In this document: piece after piece, positions 58,401 to 64,000 of the stretch | Layout: each line of letters begins with the position of its first letter | Position numbering within the stretch: the stretch's first letter is position 1 | Source of the DNA: Platanthera guangdongensis | Taxonomy: Eukaryota; Streptophyta; Magnoliopsida; Asparagales; Orchidaceae | Length of the DNA: 64,000 bases | Reading direction: 5' to 3' | Assembly: GCA_039583875.1 (NCBI GenBank) | Contig: CM077165.1 | Location: forward strand, 73,210,757 to 73,274,756 | Made by a program: the position numbers and the translations under genes | Notes under the pieces: model-generated | Told to the model about the DNA's origin: nothing | What the model saw: the letters and a program-made list of their open reading frames with translations, nothing else | Database searches by the model: none

Positions 58401-58500
58401 CTCCGCAATAAGGAAATCTGAATGGTTGAAGTCCGTTGGGATAACTGCAGACGTGAGGAGCTTTCTTTGGAGTGAGAGCAGACTATGATGGAAGAATACC
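55468..58500 (+). pseudogene. Tekay pol: RT, RNase H, integrase, chromodomain-like tail
   Basis: The frame used is already open from about 55437. [31 protein letters not shown] and catalytic FIDDILVYS (about 56178-56204). RNase H: FSDASGNG and DLELAA, but TNHKSLKY replaces TDHKSLKY, so a catalytic Asp is Asn. Integrase: finger HHTKYSIHPG with KCQTY where CxxC is expected (second Cys lost), DDE in MDFVHGF, SDRDGRF and GQTEQVNRTMED. The C-terminal part after FHVSVLRKAV resembles the Tekay/Del chromodomain, which in relatives directs insertion to heterochromatin. Stops: 56694-56696 (CAA to TAA), 57345-57347 (probably CGA to TGA), 57528-57530 (TGG to TAG), 57834-57836 (TGG to TGA), 58419-58421. 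Not functional. Confidence 0.9.
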
Positions 58501-58583
58501 CCGAGTTATTCCACTCAGGTAACATTTAAATTTTGTGTACCTTTACATAATTTCAGGACGAAATTCTTTAAGTGGGGGAGATT

Positions 58584-60552
58584 TGTAACGCCTCGAAAAT
58601 CGTATCGAGCTGGTCGTGTCCAAGAGTATTTTTTATTCCTGTATAGGGGTACACAGCCTAGGACACAGCCATGTCCAAGGCCGTGTGATTGTTTGTGTTG
58701 GCCGACTGTGTCCAGAGAAGGACACAGCAGGAAACACGGCAGCGTGACACGACGTGTCAAATGACACGGGCGTGTGCATACCCGTGCCACCACCCGTGTT
58801 CCCAAGAGTCGTGTCGGTTGGCGTGGCGGTTACTAGTGACACGACCCTAATGCACGGGCGTGCCGGAAACTGACACGGGGGTGTCAGGTTGAGACACAGG
58901 CGTGTCTTGAACCGTGTCAATTTCTGTGCTCGACAATCGTTCCTGGATCAAGGCACACGGCCTGGGACACAGCTATGTGCGAGGCCGTGTTCGGCCCAGG
59001 TTTGATGATTTTTGGGCGGATCTGAGCCGTTCGTTTTCTTTAATTAAGATCCAACGGCCCAGATGTGTTCCTACTCTGATAAGGCCGGGAATGGAGGTCT
59101 AATTCCTCATTTTCTTCAAAGTATTCTCTTTCCAAGGAGTTAGAGCAAGGAGGAAGAAAGAGGAGGATTCCGGCCGCCGGCAGAGCATCGGAGCACCATT
59201 TTGAGAACCAAGAGCGGATCCGCTAAGGAAATTCCATTGCGAAGCCTTCTATTCGTATAGTTTTTCCATGGCGCAGAAGCGTACTACAAGGGTAACGATT
59301 CTCTACTTGGGCATGTGAAGCTCTCCTTCTTTTGCATAGGGAAACCCGCTCCCGCGAGTGTGCGGTGAGTGTGCGGTGTTCCTTGGGGTTGACAGGAATA
59401 GTCCCCCTTGTGTTGCATATAGAGTCTGGAAGAGACGTACGTACATAGGCATTGTGTGTGAAGCCTACCCGGACATGCTGGTCTGGATCGGTGATGTTGC
59501 ATTTTGTATGATTTGCCAGAGAAGACTTCGTGTTTTGTGTTTTTCGGGTTTCTACACGGTAGATTGCAGTAGGGATCCTTGGGGATTAACTCCAGGGCGC
59601 ACCCGGAAAACTGAGCGGAAACGTAATTCTGCTAATTCGGCAGCCTGGGAGCCGACCTTGTATATAACTGGGTTATGTGTTGTTTGGATTGTTGCGGGAT
59701 CCGAGAGAAGCTTGGCTCGTGCGTACATCTTAAGGTGAACTACGCGTTGTGAGCAACGGGCAAGTGGAATCGGACCCGTGCTATGTGGTTCGGTGCGAGA
59801 GACCCAAAGAGGGACTGGCCATTGGCATAGTCTGGAGCCTTAGACAGTGGTCAGAAAGGCTAAAATGCTCACGTTGTTGCCATCCCGGGGATGGTGGTGA
59901 AGCCACGGAATAGAGCGGATTCACCAATAATGTGCCCTGAGTGTACAGGGTGTTTGGGCCGTGAGAACCTACACCTGTGGCGTAGTATATTCGCACTTTT
60001 ATTGTTTAGCTGGGCTAATGAATTGCAGGGAAGGAGCACCGCCGTCCCGAGTAAGGGGCGGGGTCATTATAATTTGGTCGGCTTTGGCTAACCGTTGCTT
60101 TGTTTGCCACCGTGCGGTGGAATGTTGCTTACAGGTGCTGCGGAGCCGAGTGCTAAATAGTGGGCTTAAACCCAAGTTGCTGAGCTGGCCCTCGAATGGC
60201 AAAGCGAATAGTTGTATTTTATTTTGTCATGTGTGGCCGGCCTGCGAGCCGATGTCTGGAAAACACTACTTTGTTAGGTGAAACTCTTGTAAGGCCATAA
60301 GGCCAAATACTTTCTTTGTATTTGTTATTTCATTTCTGTGGTAGTTGTGAACATTCATGTTAGTTGATATTTCAATTATGGGTTCTTTATAACTGTTTAA
60401 AAGCTTTCGCTAGAATGCTCTGTTTAGGACAAGTAGTTATAGTTGTATGGTTTTGGTATTCTTATGTAACCCTTCCGACTGTCCATGGTATATGGTGTCG
60501 GGTTCCAGCTGGACCTTCTGTTATATGCCATACGATCGATGGGGGTGTTACA
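58584..60552 (+). repeat. Tekay element 3' LTR
   Basis: 1969 bp from TGTAACGCCTC, directly after the polypurine tract AGTGGGGGAGATT (58571-58583), to GGTGTTACA, followed by the duplicate GAATA. It contains the GACACGxxCGTGTC array (about 58660-58990). Confidence 0.93.
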
Positions 60553-62084
60553 GAATAGAGGTATCAAAATACTCTCTTTGCTTAGCCAACATGGCTTCTA
60601 TTTTATTTAAGATAGTGTCGTCAATAATGACTCCAGTTTGAGGAGGTGGAGGACGTAGAATTTGAGCTGTCTAGGGAACTACTTCTTCAATGAGCACAGT
60701 AGATGTGGAGGTCTAATTTCTTCTAGCAGTTGTTGTTTCATCTTCAACATCTTCACCTATGATAGTGGGAATGTTGAAGTGTAGGCTTGGGAGAAGTGGT
60801 TCAACATCTTTAAGAGATAATTCTTCAGCATCAGAAATTGAAACTATCTCTTCATCTTGCTCCCCCTCAACAAGAGACCGGGGGCTGAGAAGATTCTGGT
60901 TTAGATGGATATTTTGGTTGAGATGATTTTTCTGGTTGAGAAGATTCTTCTGGTTGAGATGGATTTTCTTCAGGCAAAGGGGAGGGAGGTTCTTTAGAGG
61001 TGAGCTCCTCTATCATCTTGTCAATGTCAGCTACTGTAGATATTACTTGATTTTCTACCGGGGCATCAGTAAGAAGTTCTTGATCAGATAGGTCAGCAAC
61101 AATAAGACCTGAGCTATCTTCTTGGATAGAAGTGCCCTTTGTAGCAGCAGATGGAGTTGTAGCTTCTTTTATGACTATATGTTTAGCAGCTAGTGGAGTT
61201 GTGACTTGGGCTTGAATATCAGATAGGACTATGGCTGGAACTGGAACTTGAGCAGACTGCACTGTCACTTATATAGATGGAGCAGGCTCCCCCTCAATAA
61301 CTGCACCATCTGTGCCAGTTATTTGATGAGAGTGGGGAGATGGGGTCCCGACTTCATCTACAACTGTCCTTGTAGCTGGAGGGGATTGGCCTGGCCTTTG
61401 GAGTTTGATTTCCCATCTCTGTATGGAGGTTATTGAAATCTTCTTCATGTGATGAATGTCCATTCCCTTGGCTAAGGTAAAGACATCTGGCCTCAACTGA
61501 TTTAGATAGAGGGACAGAATTCTTCCATAGTTGGGGCTTTTTATACTCTCTTTGATCTTGTCAAATATCATCATCCCCCATTGAAATATCTTTCTACAGA
61601 TTATTGCTGTCATCATGCCAAAGAAATCAGTGGTGATATAACTTATTGAACTGGTGCAATATAGGAGAACCTTTCCCAGAATGTCGGCAAGTAGCTTGCT
61701 CTCTGCATTCATATGCTGTCGGCGAGTTGTGAGGGTTGAGTCGAGAAGGACACAAAAGCTGTAAGCCCTCTCATAGTCTGGACCATCTAAGTCATCTTCC
61801 TCATCAATCACCGGCAGCCGTAGAAGTTGAGAAACAGAGGTTGATGTCATCTTGACCTTGATGTCGCCTACCTTGGTTTTTAGAACTTTGCCATTACGCT
61901 TGACCTTGGCATTCTAGAAGAACTCTTCCACATCATAAATAAGAACTTTGCATGGGTGTTGAAGATCAAAGGTCAGTCCAGCGGTGTCGAGCAATATAAG
62001 AACATTTCTGAAGTCGTCAGAAATATCGATGATTCTAGTTGAAATGAGTTCACTACTGATGCCTATCTTTGATGCGGGAGCCAT
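60553..62084 (-). pseudogene. Element B ORF3, N-terminal part
   Basis: Starts at ATG 62084 (MAPASKIGISSELISTRI) and aligns with the N-terminal region of A1 ORF3: VEEFF against VLEFL, then FDKIKESIKSPNYGRILSLY against YEKIKESLKKPNLGRIISLY, and MKKISITSIQRWE against MRKMDSRIFSRWE. An in-frame TAG near 61915, a stop at 61269 and another near 60867 break it. The middle is Ser/Glu/Pro-rich with SQPEKSSQPKYPSKPE-type repeats (60870-60960). It reads into the insertion site of the Tekay element and continues at 38538. Confidence 0.8.
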
Positions 62085-62173
62085 TGAATGAAGAATTGAA
62101 AGTCTGCTAGCCGGAGAGAAGAGAAACAGGGTTGTTTGCCGGAGGAGCGGTGGAGACGAAGAAGATGAAGGGT

Positions 62174-62465
62174 TTTCTCGAGAAGGAGATTTTAAAATCC
62201 GAGATTTGGATTTTTCAGGACTTATTCTATTTATATAAACCCTAAATCTTGATGATTAAGGAAAGAAATAATAATAAAATACCTGAAGTATGGTGGTTGG
62301 AGTGCCCGGGTGCAAATTTCAAAATTTGAACTTTGAGAAAACTCTGCATCTGATTTCTCGAGTGAAAGAAATTTCTCGAGAATAAGCTCTCATGTTCTTG
62401 AGTAGAGATATCATTTCCGAGAAGCAAACCTGATGTTCTCGAGAATAAACTAAGTACTCGAGTAA
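62174..62465 (-). promoter_or_regulatory. Element B internal palindrome array plus TATA box before ORF3
   Basis: Between the end of pol and the ORF3 ATG lie about seven TTCTCGAGAA-type palindromes (62174, 62355, 62371, 62436, 62456 and degenerate ones), the motif of this element's own LTR rather than that of the A family. On the - strand TATATAAATA (core 62235-62228) lies 144 bp before the ATG. Same layout as A1 and A2. Confidence 0.7.
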
Positions 62466-62579
62466 TGAAGTTGTTCTAGATAAGTGAAATCCTGACTTAG
62501 AATTTTCTTGATTTTGAAGGGTATTCTGATTCTTGAAATTTACTGTGAGGCCATTTTCTTCAGCATTTCTTATTGAGCA

Positions 62580-64000
62580 TGCCAAGTTCTGTTTTGAAGA
62601 ACGAGAACTTGTCCTCGTTCAGTGGCTTCGTGAATATGTCTGCAACCTGCATGTCAGTTGGAACATACTAGAGATTGATGTCTCAATACTCCATATGCTC
62701 CCTGATGAAATGGTATCTCAGCTCTATGTTTTTTGTCTAGCTGTGAGAGACTGGGTTGTTGGCTATTGCATTTGCACTGGAGGAGGCACATAACAGTGGG
62801 ATGTCCTTGACCTTCAAGTTATAGTCTTCAAGTTGATTCTTGATCAAGAGTAATTATGCACAACAACTGCTGGCAGAAATGTATTCTGACTCGGCCGTTG
62901 AGATTGCGGCATAATTTTGCTTCTTACTGCTCCATGAGATGAGTCTCCTTCTAAGGAATTAGCAAGTCCCGGAAGTGCTCTTTCTATCATCTTTACTACT
63001 TGCAAAATCTGCATCTGAAAATCTAATTAGCTCGCTATCATTATTTCTTGGGTATCATAAGCCAAGATTTGGTATGCCCTTAAGGTATCTCAAAATCCGC
63101 TTTTCAGCTGTGTAATGAGATTTCTTAGAGTTCACCTGATATCTAGCACACACACATGTTGAAACAATGATGTCTGGCCTACTAACAGTAAGGTAGAGCA
63201 AGGATCCAATTATACTTCTGTGCTTGGTTTCATCAAAAGGTTTTCCTTTCCCATCCTTGTACAGAGACATAGCTAAACCCATTGGAGTCCTCATAGAGGT
63301 TGCATTCTCCATTCCGAATTTCTTAATCAACTCTTTGGTGAACTTCGTCTAAGAGATAAAAATTCCATCCTCAGATTGTATCACTTGAAGTCCTAAGAAA
63401 TACTTCAGCTCTCTCATACTGCTCATTTCAAACTTCCCTTGCATAAGTTTGGAAAACTTCTTGCAAAGGTTGTCATCAGTATAACCAAAAATTATGTCAT
63501 CGACATAGATTTGCACTATCAAAATCTTGCCTTTAACTTCTCTAAGAAATAATGTTTTGTTTATCTTTCCCCTTGTGAACTTGTTCTCAAGAAGAAAGTT
63601 AGACAGCGTTTCATACCAAGCTCGTAGAGCTTGTTTCAAACCATATAATGTTTTAAATAATAAATAAACAAAATAAGAATGTTCAGGGTCAACAAAACCT
63701 GGAGGTTGTTCCACATACACTTCTTCCTTTATGTCACCATTAAGGAAGGCTGACTTCATATCCATTTGGTAGACAATGAAGCCTTTGAGTGCAGTATATA
63801 CGAGGAACAACCTGATTGGCACCAGTCTTGCCACTATAGCATATGTCTGATCGAAGTCGATCCCTTCTTCTTATCTGTACCCTTTGGCGACGAGTCTGAC
63901 TTTGTTCTTTATTATGGTTCCATCTTCGCCCATCCTGTTCCAGTAGACCCACTTTTTTTAAATCACATTCTTTACTTTGGGTCTTGGCACAAGCTTCCAG
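62580..64000 (-). pseudogene. Element B pol: RT and RNase H, cut by window edge
   Basis: Read right to left: RT with QMDMKSAFLNGDI, YGLKQALRAWYE and catalytic [10 protein letters not shown] (about 63505-63480), then LTVSRPDII (normally AI or IM). RNase H has FSDADFASS and TAESEYIS and ends ADIFTKPLNEDKF near 62600. Stops near 62965 and 62860 replace Gln (CAA to TAA type), with others near 63345, 63875 and 62735. Integrase, protease and gag lie beyond the right edge. Confidence 0.87.

Larger units (their letters stand above)
38539..60552 (+). mobile_element. Ty3/gypsy chromovirus, Tekay/Del type, split by element A1
   Basis: LTRs 38539-40495 and 58584-60552, both TGTAAC...GTTACA (the last C of the left one changed to T). 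Exact 5-bp duplication GAATA at 38534-38538 and 60553-60557. The + strand carries gag, protease, RT, RNase H, integrase and a chromodomain-like tail. The order RT, RNase H, integrase is that of gypsy, and the tail fits Tekay/Del. LTRs differ at about 13 of 240 sites in the part compared by eye. Coding is broken by several stops and frameshifts. Element A1 sits at the start of gag. Without A1 it is about 8.8 kb. Confidence 0.94.
34259..64000 (-). mobile_element. SIRE-type copia element B, decayed, runs off the right edge
   Basis: Left LTR 34259-35819, then on the - strand ORF3 (62084 to 36142, interrupted by a solo LTR and by the Tekay element), a palindrome array with TATA box (62465-62174) and pol (64000 to about 62580). 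Gag and the 5' LTR lie beyond the window. Proteins and gene order match A1 but are much more diverged, and the LTR palindrome is TTCTCGAGAA instead of GTGTCGACAC. ORF3 reads on exactly across both insertions, which proves the nesting. Confidence 0.88.

Overview
The window looks like nuclear DNA of a flowering plant, from an intergenic block made almost wholly of transposable elements. The signs are Ty1/copia elements with the SIRE (Sirevirus) protease signature and a third ORF, a Ty3/gypsy chromovirus of Tekay/Del type, several small DNA transposons with plant-type terminal repeats, and one plant gene piece, the C-terminal half of a 3-ketoacyl-CoA synthase. No rRNA, tRNA, CRISPR or prokaryotic features were seen. 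The species cannot be named from this.

Layout. (1) 1-5217: 3' part of a copia element on +, with its 3' LTR at 3629-5217. (2) 5218-6184: non-coding, with a C-run/CA microsatellite. (3) 6185-28380: a short-LTR copia element on - ('C', TSD AATTA). It holds a 214-bp CACTA MITE in its left LTR, a 1-kb solo LTR in its RT region, and a complete 15-kb SIRE-type element ('A2', 10069-25150, TSD ATGTG). A2 in turn carries a 2.3-kb solo LTR (19548-21871, TSD CTCAT), which contains a 220-bp Harbinger-type MITE: four levels of nesting. (4) 28381-34258: the least repeat-filled part, with a Mutator-like element, a hairpin MITE, the KCS exon (30872-31583), a hAT-like element with a small nested LTR, and a Harbinger-type MITE. 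(5) 34259 to the right edge: a decayed SIRE-type element on - ('B'). It is interrupted by a solo LTR (36936-38451) and a 22-kb Tekay gypsy element (38539-60552, TSD GAATA), which is itself interrupted by a nearly intact 13.2-kb SIRE-type element ('A1', 40757-53955, TSD GCAAT).

The nesting is supported by exact target-site duplications and by interrupted proteins that resume on the far side. LTR divergence judged by eye agrees with the order: C about 10%, A2 and Tekay about 5%, A1 under 1%. A1 keeps full-length gag and pol frames and is the youngest insertion and the best candidate for a recently active element.

The most unusual signal is regulatory. Each LTR family has its own array of short palindromes or inverted motifs in U3: GTGTCGACAC in A, TTCTCGAGAA in B, GACACGxxCGTGTC in Tekay, a GAGAATCAC/GTGATTCTC array in the solo LTR at 36936, and GCGGACT/AGTCCGC in copia 1. 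In the SIRE-type elements A1, A2 and B the family's own palindrome array occurs a second time, between pol and the third ORF, together with a TATA box 99-144 bp before the ORF3 start codon. This suggests an internal promoter for ORF3 controlled by the same factor as the LTR. It resembles, by analogy only, systems in which an element-encoded protein recognises family-specific motif arrays.
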